Below are positions 1 through 8,341 of a DNA stretch of 64,000 nucleotides, one piece after another (within the stretch, counting starts at the first letter, position 1; each line of letters starts with the position of its first letter). Source of the stretch: Streptococcus cristatus. Lineage in GTDB: Bacteria; Bacillota; Bacilli; Lactobacillales; Streptococcaceae. The notes under the pieces were generated by a model. That model did no database searches and was not told where the DNA came from. It worked only from the letters and a program-made list of their open reading frames with translations. The position numbers were made by a program, and so were the translations under genes. The stretch is taken from NCBI RefSeq assembly GCF_008369405.1, contig NZ_VSJJ01000009.1:35841-99840 (forward strand), in the 5' to 3' direction.

Positions 1-243
1 TGTTTTAGAGTCATTCCGCCGAAGACTAAAATGGTCTGGCACTGGATCATCCCCTTCCTCGGACCAGGGATGGCAGCGACCAATTCTGGCCAAGCCCATC
101 AGCACTCCCTTGGCTCCGTGTTTTTCAATGGCTTCAATCATGTAATTGGAACAGGTCGGCTGAAAACGGCAGGAAGGCGGAAAGGCAGGGGAAATAAAGC
201 GCTGGTAGAAACGAACCGGCGCTATCAATAGTTTCTTAATCAT
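1..243 (-). CDS. yidD: YidD membrane protein insertion efficiency factor (partial, runs off the window)
   Basis: YidD is a small membrane-associated protein thought to help YidC/Sec-dependent insertion of membrane proteins. The minus strand from 243 opens with [19 protein letters not shown] and then shows the family's cysteine pattern (CRFQPTCS, then GRCHPW) and a PDHFSLRR tail. The frame is still open at base 1, so the last few codons lie outside the window. Its ATG overlaps the rluB stop as ATGA (243-240), so the two are translationally coupled at the end of the murI-to-rluB operon. The plus-strand open frame over the same bases is only its shadow. Confidence 0.9.
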   Translation of the reverse strand, partial: MIKKLLIAPVRFYQRFISPAFPPSCRFQPTCSNYMIEAIEKHGAKGVLMGLARIGRCHPWSEEGDDPVPDHFSLRRNDSKT

Positions 244-971
244 TTTTTCTTAGTTTTGGTCACAGCCAAGTTATGCAACTGGCTGACTTCTTTTTTACTC
301 AATCGACGTGCCTCACCCGGCTTGAGGCCAGTCAAATCCAAATGTCCAAACTGAGTCCGTGAAAGCTTGTCCACTGGCAGCCCCACCGCTTCAAACATCT
401 TCTTGACCTGATGGTTACGTCCTTCGTGAATGGTCAACTGAACAACCGAGCGATTCTTCACTGGATCGACCTTGAGAATCTCATAGACAGCTGGCTTGGT
501 TTTCTTGCCCTCTATGACCAGACCGCGAGTCAGCGGACGCAGAACTTCCTTATTGGCCACACCCTTGACACGCGCCACATAGACCTTGTCAATTTCATTT
601 CGCGGGTGAATCATTTCATCCGTGAAATCACCGTCGTTGGTCAAAATCAAGGCGCCAGAAGTATCCCAGTCTAGTCGGCCAACGGGATAAATCCGCTCCT
701 TGACCTGCGGCAGTAAATCAACGACTGTTTTGCGCCCCTTGTCGTCTGTCACACTGGAAATCACCCCGCGCGGTTTATTGAGCAGGTAGTAGACCTTTTC
801 TTCATTGTAGATAGGCTGGCCTTCTACTTCTACTCGGTCGCCCGACTTTATGGTAGTCGCTAGCTCACGCACCACCTGACCATTTACGGTCACTAGCCCC
901 TGCTTGATCAGCTCCTCAGCCTTTCTACGGCTGGCAATTCCCGCATGGGCAATGTATTTATTGATTCTCAT
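240..971 (-). CDS. rluB: 23S rRNA pseudouridine synthase RluB family
   Basis: Makes pseudouridine in 23S rRNA (position 2605 in E. coli numbering) during ribosome assembly. An S4 RNA-binding domain comes first ([20 protein letters not shown]), followed by the RsuA/RluB catalytic domain with [11 protein letters not shown], which holds the catalytic Asp, and [15 protein letters not shown] near the end. I chose the ATG at 971 because it is preceded by AAAGGA and begins the conserved S4 domain. The frame is open a further 38 codons upstream, but that part does not look like the family. The length of 243 residues is normal. The gene sits downstream of scpAB, as in many Firmicutes, and is followed by yidD with an ATGA overlap. 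Confidence 0.95.
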   Translation of the reverse strand: MRINKYIAHAGIASRRKAEELIKQGLVTVNGQVVRELATTIKSGDRVEVEGQPIYNEEKVYYLLNKPRGVISSVTDDKGRKTVVDLLPQVKERIYPVGRLDWDTSGALILTNDGDFTDEMIHPRNEIDKVYVARVKGVANKEVLRPLTRGLVIEGKKTKPAVYEILKVDPVKNRSVVQLTIHEGRNHQVKKMFEAVGLPVDKLSRTQFGHLDLTGLKPGEARRLSKKEVSQLHNLAVTKTKKK

Positions 972-1104
972 CGATATTGTCCTTTCACAAGATACAAAGA
1001 CCATTTTCACAACTTTAACAGCTGGTAAAATGGTAAATAGGGGAAGCAGTGCCTCCCTCAAAGATTGGAACCGTTCAGAAAACATCCCTTATAGGATGAA
1101 CTTG

Positions 1105-1650
1105 TCACTCTCCGAAAAGTTGACTTTCCTCAGCAATGAGCTCCGCTTCGTCCACAATCGGCAATTCGTCCAAATGGTTGATGCCCATATAGTCCAGAAA
1201 ATAATCCGTCGTCACATAGAGATTAGGGCGTCCGATGACTTCCTTCTTGCCATCTTCCCGAATCAGCTCAAAGGCTAGTAACTTCGAAATCGCCCCGCTG
1301 GAATTGACCCCGCGAATATCATCAATCTCCACCCTTGTTATGGGTTGCTTGTAAGCAATGATCGACAAGGTTTCCAGTGCAGCTCGGGATAAGCTCTGGT
1401 TAATCGGTGCCCGCGAATATTCTCGTAAAATCTCAGCAAATTCAGGCTTGGTGACCAACTTATAAGTCTTTGACGTTTCCAGCAAGGTCAAGCTGGAGTC
1501 AGGATTTGCCTGATAGTTCTCCGCCAACTTTTCCAAACTCTGGATGACACCAGTCGGCGGCAAGGAGAGGATTTCTGATAGCTGATGAACTTTCAGACCG
1601 TCTTCACCCGCCACAAAAAGCAGGGCTTCAATCTCTGCTAATTTACTCAT
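1105..1650 (-). CDS. scpB: Segregation and condensation protein B
   Basis: ScpB is the winged-helix (kite) subunit of the Smc-ScpA-ScpB condensin, which compacts and separates replicated chromosomes. The 181 residues carry the two winged-helix units expected, with typical blocks [31 protein letters not shown] and [13 protein letters not shown]. Its ATG at 1650 lies inside the end of scpA (8-base overlap) and is preceded by AGGAAG, so the two subunits are probably made in a fixed ratio. An unremarkable 133-base gap separates it from rluB. Confidence 0.97.
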   Translation of the reverse strand: MSKLAEIEALLFVAGEDGLKVHQLSEILSLPPTGVIQSLEKLAENYQANPDSSLTLLETSKTYKLVTKPEFAEILREYSRAPINQSLSRAALETLSIIAYKQPITRVEIDDIRGVNSSGAISKLLAFELIREDGKKEVIGRPNLYVTTDYFLDYMGINHLDELPIVDEAELIAEESQLFGE

Positions 1651-2353
1651 TCTTTCTTCCTACCAAATAAATATTTCCAAAGTTTTCCTCCTGAATGACC
1701 TGCACCTCCTGCACCTTGACTAACTCCAAGGTTGCTAAAAAGAGTGTAATCACTTCATTCATGTCTTTGGTTTCTGCAAAAATATCTTGCAGGGCAAGAC
1801 GTTTGTGAGCCTGACAGCGCTGACGCACCACTTCCATCATGTCCTCGATCTTGTACTCATCTCGCACAATGGTCGTATGACTCTTGGAAAACTCCTCCTG
1901 CTTCTTGGTCATCACCTTGGAAAAAGCCAAAAAGAGATCAACAGCTGTCTTGTCATGCAAGAGCTCAGCATCTTCATAGACCAGCTCCAGCTTGGGCTTG
2001 GAGTAGTAAAGAGCACGGTCCTCATGCTGGAGGGACATTTTCTGGCCTAGCAGCTTGAACTTCCGATATTCCTCAATCTGACTCAACAAATCCTGCTCCA
2101 GATCGTCCTCCAAATCCACCTGATCCACCACCTTGGGCAAGAGCTTGCGGCTCTTGATCAGCATGAGCTGGCTGGCCATGACCATGTATTCTCCCGTCAC
2201 TTCCAGCCGCATGGCCTGCAAAGTAGACACATAAGCCAGGTATTGCTCGATAACCTCGGTAATAGGCACATCGTAAATATCCATCTGATACTTGGATACG
2301 AGATGCAGCAACAAGTCTAGCGGCCCCTCAAAATCTTTTAACTTGATATCCAT
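1643..2353 (-). CDS. scpA: Segregation and condensation protein A
   Basis: ScpA is the kleisin subunit that bridges the Smc heads and binds ScpB. The N-terminus [19 protein letters not shown] and [15 protein letters not shown] are family signatures, and the 236-residue length is normal for streptococci. The middle is charged and helical, and the C-terminal winged-helix region ends with [14 protein letters not shown]. It starts 2 bases after the xerD-like stop and overlaps scpB by 8 bases. Confidence 0.97.
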   Translation of the reverse strand: MDIKLKDFEGPLDLLLHLVSKYQMDIYDVPITEVIEQYLAYVSTLQAMRLEVTGEYMVMASQLMLIKSRKLLPKVVDQVDLEDDLEQDLLSQIEEYRKFKLLGQKMSLQHEDRALYYSKPKLELVYEDAELLHDKTAVDLFLAFSKVMTKKQEEFSKSHTTIVRDEYKIEDMMEVVRQRCQAHKRLALQDIFAETKDMNEVITLFLATLELVKVQEVQVIQEENFGNIYLVGRKNE

Positions 2354-2355
2354 TC

Positions 2356-3087
2356 TTATCTGTATTTTTCTAATGTAATGACTGTCTTCAAGCCCAGATC
2401 ACGAGCGATGTCGTAGATACCAACACCCTTTTCCCGCTGGCGCAGGATAAATTGCTCCCGCAGGCTTTGGGCTGACAAGCTGGCCTGCCCCTGCTCAATC
2501 AAGAAAGCCTCCAGTTGGCGAAAGCCCCATTGGCGCGAATAGGACTTGCCATTCTTTTCAAATAAATAAGTCCCTGACAAATAAGCGCCCAACTCACTCG
2601 TCAGACTTTCAGGAATCTTAATAATCCGCTTCTGCCCAGCCTTCTCGATCCGCAAAACCTGAAAATCAAGATTGACATCTTCAACCTTGACCTGCAGGAT
2701 TTCACTTGGCAAAAGACCCATTTCCAAAATCAGGAGCGCTATCAGCCGGCCTTGTGGTACCGCAGAAGTTTCCCAAAAGGCTGACAAGTCCATCAGCTCG
2801 CTTTCCAGTTCCTTAGAAATAGCGACCTTGGGCAGGGTCAAGCGGTGAAATTCCCCAATCAACTTGTTCTCATAAAGATAGTAGAGAAATTGATTGACCG
2901 CTGAGAGCTTCCGCTTCTGAACAGCCACCTTGAAATCCTTGATAGAGGCTTGATAAATACGCAAATTGGTCTCCGTCACCTTGCTATGGATTTCATTGAC
3001 AAATTGCTCCAGGTCGTAGGAATAGGCTAATTTTGAATTTTCTGAGATATTTTTTTGTTCTAAAAAAGGGGTGATTTGTTCTTTCAT
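2356..3087 (-). CDS. XerD-like tyrosine recombinase family protein, probably catalytically dead
   Basis: This 243-residue protein has the two-domain fold of Xer tyrosine recombinases: a SAM-like N-domain (residues 1-90) and a C-terminal domain ending in Tyr242. Several catalytic positions are altered. The first Arg box reads GLLPSEI (Pro127 in place of Arg), the H-x-x-R box reads Q-S-L-R (Gln207, Arg210), and the GH box reads LGLK (Leu233). Only Arg210 and Tyr242 keep the expected identity. Streptococci are known to carry such a XerD-like gene next to scpAB, while dif resolution is done by XerS elsewhere. I infer a DNA-binding or structural role. It is coupled to cbpB upstream through an ATGA overlap (3087-3084). 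Confidence 0.85.
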   Translation of the reverse strand: MKEQITPFLEQKNISENSKLAYSYDLEQFVNEIHSKVTETNLRIYQASIKDFKVAVQKRKLSAVNQFLYYLYENKLIGEFHRLTLPKVAISKELESELMDLSAFWETSAVPQGRLIALLILEMGLLPSEILQVKVEDVNLDFQVLRIEKAGQKRIIKIPESLTSELGAYLSGTYLFEKNGKSYSRQWGFRQLEAFLIEQGQASLSAQSLREQFILRQREKGVGIYDIARDLGLKTVITLEKYR

Positions 3088-3545
3088 TTTTTGGAAATCT
3101 CATACTGACTCGTGAAGGTATGCATCAACGAGTTAACAGCTTTTAAAATCGACTTTCTAGTAATGATACCATAAAAATGTTGTTTTTTATCCACAACAGG
3201 CAGGAAAGACTCATCCACCAGTTTGTGCAAAACGTCCGCAATCTGGTAATCTGGCTCGACCGTCAGACCATCCTTTCGTGTCATGTGGACAATATCCATC
3301 GACATAAACTCTTCCTCTGCCAGCTCATGCTTCATCCGATAGGCCATGATGTCCGTCAGAGAAATGGTGCCAACGAATTTTTTCTCCGCAGTCACCACTG
3401 GAATGCGCGAATAGGTCATCTGGCTCAGCAAGAGAATGGCATGATCCACATTGTGCGTGTCAATCATGACCGCCAGATTCTCCCCCGGCGTCAAAAAAGT
3501 GTCTTCCAAATCCAGAAGGTATTCTTCAAACTCCTTAGCAATCAT
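3084..3545 (-). CDS. cbpB: CBS-domain protein, CbpB/DarB family (c-di-AMP binding)
   Basis: The 153 residues are two CBS domains with little else: roughly residues 18-78 (DHAILLLSQMTYSRIPVV) and 85-147 (PDYQIADVLHKLVDESFLPVV). The size and arrangement match the CbpB/DarB/YkuL family, whose studied members bind cyclic di-AMP and, when empty, stimulate the stringent-response enzyme Rel or pyruvate carboxylase. That role is known for Bacillus and Listeria and is only inferred here. The gene is locked into the operon by ATGA overlaps on both sides. Confidence 0.8.
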   Translation of the reverse strand: MIAKEFEEYLLDLEDTFLTPGENLAVMIDTHNVDHAILLLSQMTYSRIPVVTAEKKFVGTISLTDIMAYRMKHELAEEEFMSMDIVHMTRKDGLTVEPDYQIADVLHKLVDESFLPVVDKKQHFYGIITRKSILKAVNSLMHTFTSQYEISKK

Positions 3546-4063
3546 CGGGCTAACTCCTTGGACAAGCTTGGATAGAGCTCATGATTTCGCGTATAAAAAT
3601 CAATCTTAAAGAGGTCATTATCAATCTCTACCTTAGCGTAGAGGCGTTCGTTGATTGAGCCACGAGGTTGGCTAACGGAGCCTGGATTGAGAAAGAGAGT
3701 TTTCCCTTGCATCCAAGCATCTGGAACATGTAAATGCCCATAAAGACAGATATCTGCCCCTACTTCCTGAGCCCAGAGATCCAGCTTTTGGAAACTAAAG
3801 TTGATATTGAAAAGATGCCCGTGTGTCTGGACAATGATGGTCCCATCCAAATCTGTCACCAGTCGCTCTGGATAGCCAGGATAAAAGTCCATATTGCCTG
3901 CCACGACATGAATCCCTTTCCAGACTTCATCCTCAAAAGGCAACTCTGAGTCCCCGTCGTGAAAAATAGCATCTACTTTTCCTAAATAACGATTTTTAAT
4001 CTCTTCGACAATGGCACGATCCCCATGGGAATCACTCATCACTATGATTGTTTGCTTTGCCAT
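3542..4063 (-). CDS. YfcE/MJ0936-type metallophosphoesterase
   Basis: A 173-residue calcineurin-like phosphodiesterase of the small YfcE class. Metal-binding motifs are visible in order: DSHGD (11-15), HDGDSE (35-40), GNMD (56-59), THGH (80-83) and YGHLHVPD (108-115). Family members hydrolyse model phosphodiesters and the natural substrate is uncertain. It overlaps the end of the rdgB gene by 22 bases and shares an ATGA junction with cbpB, so it is an integral member of the operon starting at murI. Confidence 0.88.
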   Translation of the reverse strand: MAKQTIIVMSDSHGDRAIVEEIKNRYLGKVDAIFHDGDSELPFEDEVWKGIHVVAGNMDFYPGYPERLVTDLDGTIIVQTHGHLFNINFSFQKLDLWAQEVGADICLYGHLHVPDAWMQGKTLFLNPGSVSQPRGSINERLYAKVEIDNDLFKIDFYTRNHELYPSLSKELAR

Positions 4064-5016
4064 GCTGGAAATACCTCCACTAATTTTTGCACCGCTTGCG
4101 CACGATGAGACTGGGCATTTTTCTCTTCGATCGTCAGCTCAGCTGATGTTTTTCCTGTCTCTCCGACTAAGAACAAAGGATCATAGCCAAAACCATTTTC
4201 ACCTTTGGGCTCATGGGCAATGTAGCCCGGCCAATCCGCTTCGACAACTAAGGACTCCTTATCTGGACTAGCCACCACCAGAGTTGTGTGGAAATGAGCA
4301 GAGCGGTCTTTAATCTCAAAGACCATAGCCAATTCATGCAGAAGCTTGATATTATTTTCAGCATCCGTCGCACCAACACCAGCAAAGCGAGCCGACCAAA
4401 CACCTGGCAGGCCGCCCAAAACATCCACCTGCAGACCTGAATCATCTGCCAACACCATTTTGCCAGTCAATTGACTAATCGTTTCAGCCTTGAGACGGGC
4501 ATTTTCTTCAAAGGTCATGCCTGTTTCAGCCACTTCTGGCAAATCAGGATAGTCATTCAGATTTTCTACCTCGTAGCCCAACTTCCCAAAAAGCTTACGA
4601 AACTCTGCTGTCTTACCCTCATTGCGAGTCGCAATCAAGAGGGTATCCTTGACATCTTTTGCTCCCAGAAAGGCTTGTAGATCCACGCCGGTTTGTGGCA
4701 GATGAACATAGAGCAATTGTCCTGCTTCAACCAAGAGGAGTGCTCCTTGTCGCTGCAACAATTCTAACTTTCGGCCTGTTTCTTGATTTAAAATATCCAG
4801 CAAGAAGGTCAGAAAGCGAAAGGCTGATCCGTAGCGAATGACCGTGATATTTAAGGGCAGGCTTGACTCTTCTTCCGCCAAAACACTCTCTAAACGGTCT
4901 AAAATCTCAGAAGCTTCTGCAGGCACTCGCTCAAATTCACTGTAAGAGGCACTGTGTCCCCATTCAGCCACATACCAGTCAGAGGCATCTTTGTATTCAT
5001 AAATGTTCTTTGTCAT
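4042..5016 (-). CDS. rdgB: XTP/dITP pyrophosphatase (RdgB/HAM1) with an N-terminal extension
   Basis: The C-terminal ~200 residues (from about 125) are a standard non-canonical purine NTP pyrophosphatase, which clears ITP, dITP and XTP from the nucleotide pool. The motifs are [32 protein letters not shown] and the late [11 protein letters not shown]. Residues 1-120 are an added domain of unknown function, as streptococcal versions usually have, giving 324 residues instead of ~200. The N-domain has no motif I recognise. The gene overlaps murI upstream by ATGA and yfcE downstream by 22 bases. Confidence 0.92.
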   Translation of the reverse strand: MTKNIYEYKDASDWYVAEWGHSASYSEFERVPAEASEILDRLESVLAEEESSLPLNITVIRYGSAFRFLTFLLDILNQETGRKLELLQRQGALLLVEAGQLLYVHLPQTGVDLQAFLGAKDVKDTLLIATRNEGKTAEFRKLFGKLGYEVENLNDYPDLPEVAETGMTFEENARLKAETISQLTGKMVLADDSGLQVDVLGGLPGVWSARFAGVGATDAENNIKLLHELAMVFEIKDRSAHFHTTLVVASPDKESLVVEADWPGYIAHEPKGENGFGYDPLFLVGETGKTSAELTIEEKNAQSHRAQAVQKLVEVFPAWQSKQS

Positions 5017-5807
5017 AAGGTCACATGCTCCACATTGACTTTCAGATTCAGCCAGTTTTCTGCGATTTCCGCAAATCTCTTAGCACTGGCTGTAGTATAA
5101 AAACGATGGTTCAGTTCACGCTTCTCGCGACTGCGATTGATTTCGAAATAATTGAGCAGGACAGAAATATCCCGTACACACTCAGCTCCGCTGTCAATCA
5201 GCTTAACGCTCGGCCCCATCATATTTTGAATAATCGGCCGAAGCAAAGGATAGTGGGTACAGCCCAAGACAAGAGTATCCACCTTGCCCGCCAGAGGATG
5301 GAGAGTCTCATAGACCACCTTTTTGGTCAGGCTGGACTGGAGCTCATTTGATTCCACTAGCGGTACAAACTTAGGACAAGCCAAGCTCTGCACCTCCATC
5401 TCGGGAGATAGAGCCTCAATCTTTTTTCGGTAAATATCGGACTGAACCGTCATAGGAGTCCCGATGACCCCAATCTTGCCACCAGTCGTAGACTTGATGG
5501 CAGCGCTAGCTCCGGGCAAAATCACACCGAGGACAGGAATGTCTAACTTAGCTTTGACTTCCTCCCAAACAACAGCTGTAGCAGTATTGCAGGCAATAAC
5601 AATCATCTTGACATCCTTGGTCAAGAGAAAGTTGACCAACTGCCAAGTATAGTCTCGAATCTGCTCCGCCGGCCTAGGACCATATGGAGCCCGAGCCGAA
5701 TCACCTATATAAACCACTTCCTCGTGGGGGAGTTGCCGCATCAATTCACGGACAACAGTCAGACCGCCCACCCCAGAGTCTAAAAATCCAATCGGTCGGT
5801 TATCCAT
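5013..5807 (-). CDS. murI: Glutamate racemase
   Basis: Converts L-glutamate to D-glutamate for peptidoglycan. The 264 residues show the two catalytic cysteines in their motifs, IACNTATA (Cys73) and LGCTHYPLL (Cys183), and the substrate-binding start [18 protein letters not shown]. It is the first gene of the tight minus-strand operon that runs through scpAB to yidD. About 100 bases separate it from the yneF-like gene upstream. Confidence 0.97.
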   Translation of the reverse strand: MDNRPIGFLDSGVGGLTVVRELMRQLPHEEVVYIGDSARAPYGPRPAEQIRDYTWQLVNFLLTKDVKMIVIACNTATAVVWEEVKAKLDIPVLGVILPGASAAIKSTTGGKIGVIGTPMTVQSDIYRKKIEALSPEMEVQSLACPKFVPLVESNELQSSLTKKVVYETLHPLAGKVDTLVLGCTHYPLLRPIIQNMMGPSVKLIDSGAECVRDISVLLNYFEINRSREKRELNHRFYTTASAKRFAEIAENWLNLKVNVEHVTL

Positions 5808-5906
5808 ACAGTCTTCTTTCTAAAACAAGGGATTGGAAGCCTAGCCCAAATCCCCATTTTTTATATAGAAATCTCCATCTGCCACTAAAGGGCGGCTGAG
5901 AGAAGC

Positions 5907-6155
5907 TTATTTTTTGTTTTTATTTTTAGCAACTGCTGCTTTTTGTTGGTTGATAATTTGACGGTAAACTTGTTGAACGCGTGCTTCACTTGGTTTTTGA
6001 CCATTGGCACTGAGCAACATCCGCACTGCTTCTACATTGAGACGTGGATTTTCCGCAAATTCTTTTTCGACTTGACGGCGAAGCAAGTACATACCCAGCA
6101 AAATCCCACCAAAGAAAGCCAGCATAATCAATAAAATTGCTAACAATGTATTCAT
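5907..6155 (-). CDS. YneF family small membrane protein (UPF0154)
   Basis: An 82-residue protein with one N-terminal membrane helix ([21 protein letters not shown]) and a cytoplasmic tail containing the family blocks [22 protein letters not shown] and [13 protein letters not shown]. The family is conserved in Firmicutes and its function is unknown. It lies between lysA and murI on the same strand. The lysine-rich C-terminus is typical. Confidence 0.9.
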   Translation of the reverse strand: MNTLLAILLIMLAFFGGILLGMYLLRRQVEKEFAENPRLNVEAVRMLLSANGQKPSEARVQQVYRQIINQQKAAVAKNKNKK

Positions 6156-6212
6156 AATAATCCGAACTCCTGTTTCATTTTTTACATTACTCTTTATTAT
6201 ACCAAATTATCT

Positions 6213-7463
6213 CTATTTTTCAAAATCAAAGCCATAGAGAGTCGCGAAATAATCTTCTGGCCTTTCTGCCCGACGAATCATGCGAGCCTGACCATTTTCC
6301 TCTAGGAGAATCTCACTAGAGCGCAATTTGGCATTGTATTGGTAGCCCATAGAGAAGCCGTGGGCACCAGTATCATGGATGACCAGTGTATCGCCAATCT
6401 GGCTGACAGGTAGCTCCCGCTGGATGGCAAATTTATCGTTGTTTTCACAGAGGCTGCCGACCACATCGACAGTCTCCGTCGGTCCTTCTGGCCGATCCAT
6501 ATTGGTAATATGATGATAAGCTCCGTACATAGCAGGGCGCAGGAGATTAACCGCAGAAGCATCCACTCCTAGATAGGTTCGATAGGTTCGCTTTTTGTGA
6601 GTCACCTTGGTCACCAAAAGACCGAAAGGAGCCAGCATAAAACGACCCAGCTCTGTAAAAATCTTGACCTGCCCCAGACCAGCAGGTGTCAGGATTTCCT
6701 CATAGGCTTGACGAACTCCCTGACCGATGACCGCAATATCATTTTCCTCGCCATCAGGCTGATAGTTAATCCCAACACCGCCAGACAGATTGATAAAGTC
6801 TAGCTCGACTCCTGTCTCAGCCACTACTTCTACAGCCAGCTCAAAAAGCTGCCGAGCCAGTTCCGGATAGTAGTCATTGCTGACAGTATTGGAGGCCAAG
6901 AGAGCGTGAATACCGAATTTCTCTGCTCCCAGCTCCTTGAGTTCTTTGAAAGCCTGAATCAGCTGCGTCTTAGTCATACCAAACTTAGCTTCCTCTGGAT
7001 GATCCATGATACTGGTGCCCAGCTCAAATACACCACCAGGATTGTAGCGACAGGAAATCACCTTGGGAATTCCAGCCATTTCCTTCAAGAAAGCCACGTC
7101 TTCGTAAGCATCTAGATTAATGGTCGCTCCCAGCTCCTGCGCAAGACGAAATTCCTCGGCTGGCGTATTATTGGACGAAAACATGATCTCGTCCCCAGCA
7201 AAGCCCAGCTTTTGGCTCATGAGCAGCTCCACATAGCTAGCACAGTCCACCCCGCAGCCTTCCTCCTTGAGGATTTTTAAAATAGCAGGATTTGGTGTCG
7301 CCTTGACGGCAAAATATTCCTTAAAACCAGCATTCCAAGCAAAAGCCTCATGCAAGGCACGCGCTCTTTCCCGAATCCCCTTCTCATCATACAGATGAAA
7401 AGGCGTTGGAAACTGCGCTGTCAGCTCTGCCAAGCGCTCACGACTGATAAATGGAGTTTTCAT
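6213..7463 (-). CDS. lysA: Diaminopimelate decarboxylase
   Basis: PLP enzyme of fold type III that decarboxylates meso-diaminopimelate to L-lysine, the last step of lysine synthesis. The PLP lysine is Lys54 in FAVKATPNP. Other landmarks are NLSGGVGINYQPDG, the glycine-rich ELGRFMLAPFG phosphate-binding segment, and GSLCENNDKF, which supplies the active-site Cys. I place the start at the ATG at 7463, preceded by GTAGGAG, giving 416 residues. An upstream in-frame codon at 7493 lacks a ribosome site. The gene is not coupled to its neighbours and borders the accessory region at 7494. Confidence 0.94.
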   Translation of the reverse strand: MKTPFISRERLAELTAQFPTPFHLYDEKGIRERARALHEAFAWNAGFKEYFAVKATPNPAILKILKEEGCGVDCASYVELLMSQKLGFAGDEIMFSSNNTPAEEFRLAQELGATINLDAYEDVAFLKEMAGIPKVISCRYNPGGVFELGTSIMDHPEEAKFGMTKTQLIQAFKELKELGAEKFGIHALLASNTVSNDYYPELARQLFELAVEVVAETGVELDFINLSGGVGINYQPDGEENDIAVIGQGVRQAYEEILTPAGLGQVKIFTELGRFMLAPFGLLVTKVTHKKRTYRTYLGVDASAVNLLRPAMYGAYHHITNMDRPEGPTETVDVVGSLCENNDKFAIQRELPVSQIGDTLVIHDTGAHGFSMGYQYNAKLRSSEILLEENGQARMIRRAERPEDYFATLYGFDFEK

Positions 7464-7526
7464 ACACGCTCCTACTTTCTCTTTTACTGACAATATTATA
7501 ACACAAGTGTAGGCCGGGGAGGGGAA

Positions 7527-7582
7527 AAAATAGGCTCCAGAATTTCTACAATGGTTTTATCCATCGCAGAAACCCTGGAGCC
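7527..7582 (-). terminator. Long hairpin terminator after the interrupted gene
   Basis: On the minus strand an outer stem GGCTCCAG/CTGGAGCC with further imperfect inner pairing (7533-7582) is followed by TATTTTTTCC. It would end transcripts coming from the accessory region before lysA. Confidence 0.7.
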
Positions 7583-7883
7583 TTTAAATCTTAAAAAACC
7601 AAAAAATTTATATGGAATAAATTATAAGCTATGATATCAGATTCAGTTATATACAAACTCTGAACTCGTTTGTCGGTTCGAACTTACTGAATTTGTTAGG
7701 TGTAGGCTGTTTTCTAAAAAGTTGATTTTTTCAGTACAACATAAATCATAGTTTGGAAATAGGAAATTAAATTCGTTACTTGATCTAATACCTTTGAAAA
7801 TGAGGTATATCATTGATACTATAAAAATGCATTTAACAAATGATATCTGGATATATAAGGGATAAATACAACTAATGTCATCT
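7583..7883. other. AT-rich stretch with an open frame that may be a frameshifted gene tail
   Basis: No annotated gene lies here. On the minus strand a frame stays open from about 7930 to a TGA at 7643 (95 codons). It overlaps the end of the interrupted nuclease-like gene in another register and contains plausible segments such as IYEDDISCIYPLYIQ and NEFNFLFPNYDLC. It has only one internal Met and no clear ribosome site. It could be the original C-terminus displaced by a frameshift. I recognise no family. Confidence 0.35.
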
Positions 7884-8240
7884 TCATAAATTTTGGCGAG
7901 AAACCACTGAATAATAAATTGGAATTTTAATTATATTTCCAAATAAATTTATTTTTTTAAACTTTACTTTAGGAACTAAATTCAGACCTCTATATTTATC
8001 ATTTAAAATATCTTCTAACTTATAAGAGCAAGAATCCTTCTTTAATAGTTGTTTATAATGCTGTGTCAATAAAATGAAACTATCTGAAAAATAATCCACT
8101 GAATAATTGGTTAAAGTAAAAAATAATATTTTATTTGGTCTGATTCCGCTATATTTATTATCAAAATATTTGTCAAAGACATTCTCTACAGTTAAATTTT
8201 TCATAGCATTTTTATTTTGTGCAGCACCTTTAGATAATAA
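7884..8240 (-). pseudogene. 3' part of the nuclease-like gene split by the transposon
   Basis: These 119 codons are the C-terminal 118 residues plus stop of a gene whose first 369 codons lie at 14346-13240. Deleting the element and one target copy joins the two parts in frame (...NIRNLKK side, then LLSKGAAQNKNA, then MKNLTVENVFDKYF). The tail contains FFTLTNYSVDYFSDSF and ends IPIYYSVVSRQNL. An internal ATG at 8204 could still start a 106-residue product, but I see no ribosome site and doubt it is made. AT content is high, like the other half and unlike lysA or valS. Confidence 0.8.
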
Positions 8241-8248
8241 TTTTTTTA
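8241..8248. repeat. Left target-site duplication, TTTTTTTA
   Basis: Eight bases identical to 13240-13247 directly flank the two ends of the transposon. Eight bases is the usual duplication length for IS1595-family elements. The site is a poly-T run (poly-A in the interrupted gene). Confidence 0.88.
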
Positions 8249-8273
8249 GGGAACTATATACCAGTTTACACCA
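8249..8273 (+). repeat. Left terminal inverted repeat (25 bp)
   Basis: Begins GGGAACTATATACC and ends TTTACACCA. It is identical to the reverse complement of 13215-13239. A GGG tip suits IS1595-type ends. Confidence 0.9.
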
Positions 8274-8302
8274 ACCACAATATGTAGTATTTTCAACAAT
8301 AC

Positions 8303-8337
8303 CAAAAAGACGACTTCCTTTCGGAAATCGTCTTTAT
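8303..8337 (-). terminator. Hairpin terminator inside the left end of the element
   Basis: The stem AAGACGACTTCC/GGAAATCGTCTT with a TTTC loop lies just past the stop of the restriction enzyme gene. In the minus direction it is followed by a short T-rich stretch. A near copy sits at the right end. Confidence 0.75.
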
Positions 8338-8341
8338 TTGA

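Noticed and set aside
240..1085. Longer rluB start giving 281 residues
   Set aside because: The extra 38 residues precede the S4 domain without similarity to the family, while the ATG at 971 has a good ribosome site.
7533..7582. 50-bp inverted repeat considered as the end of another insertion element
   Set aside because: No transposase fragment, partner end or target duplication; the following T-run makes a terminator the simpler reading.
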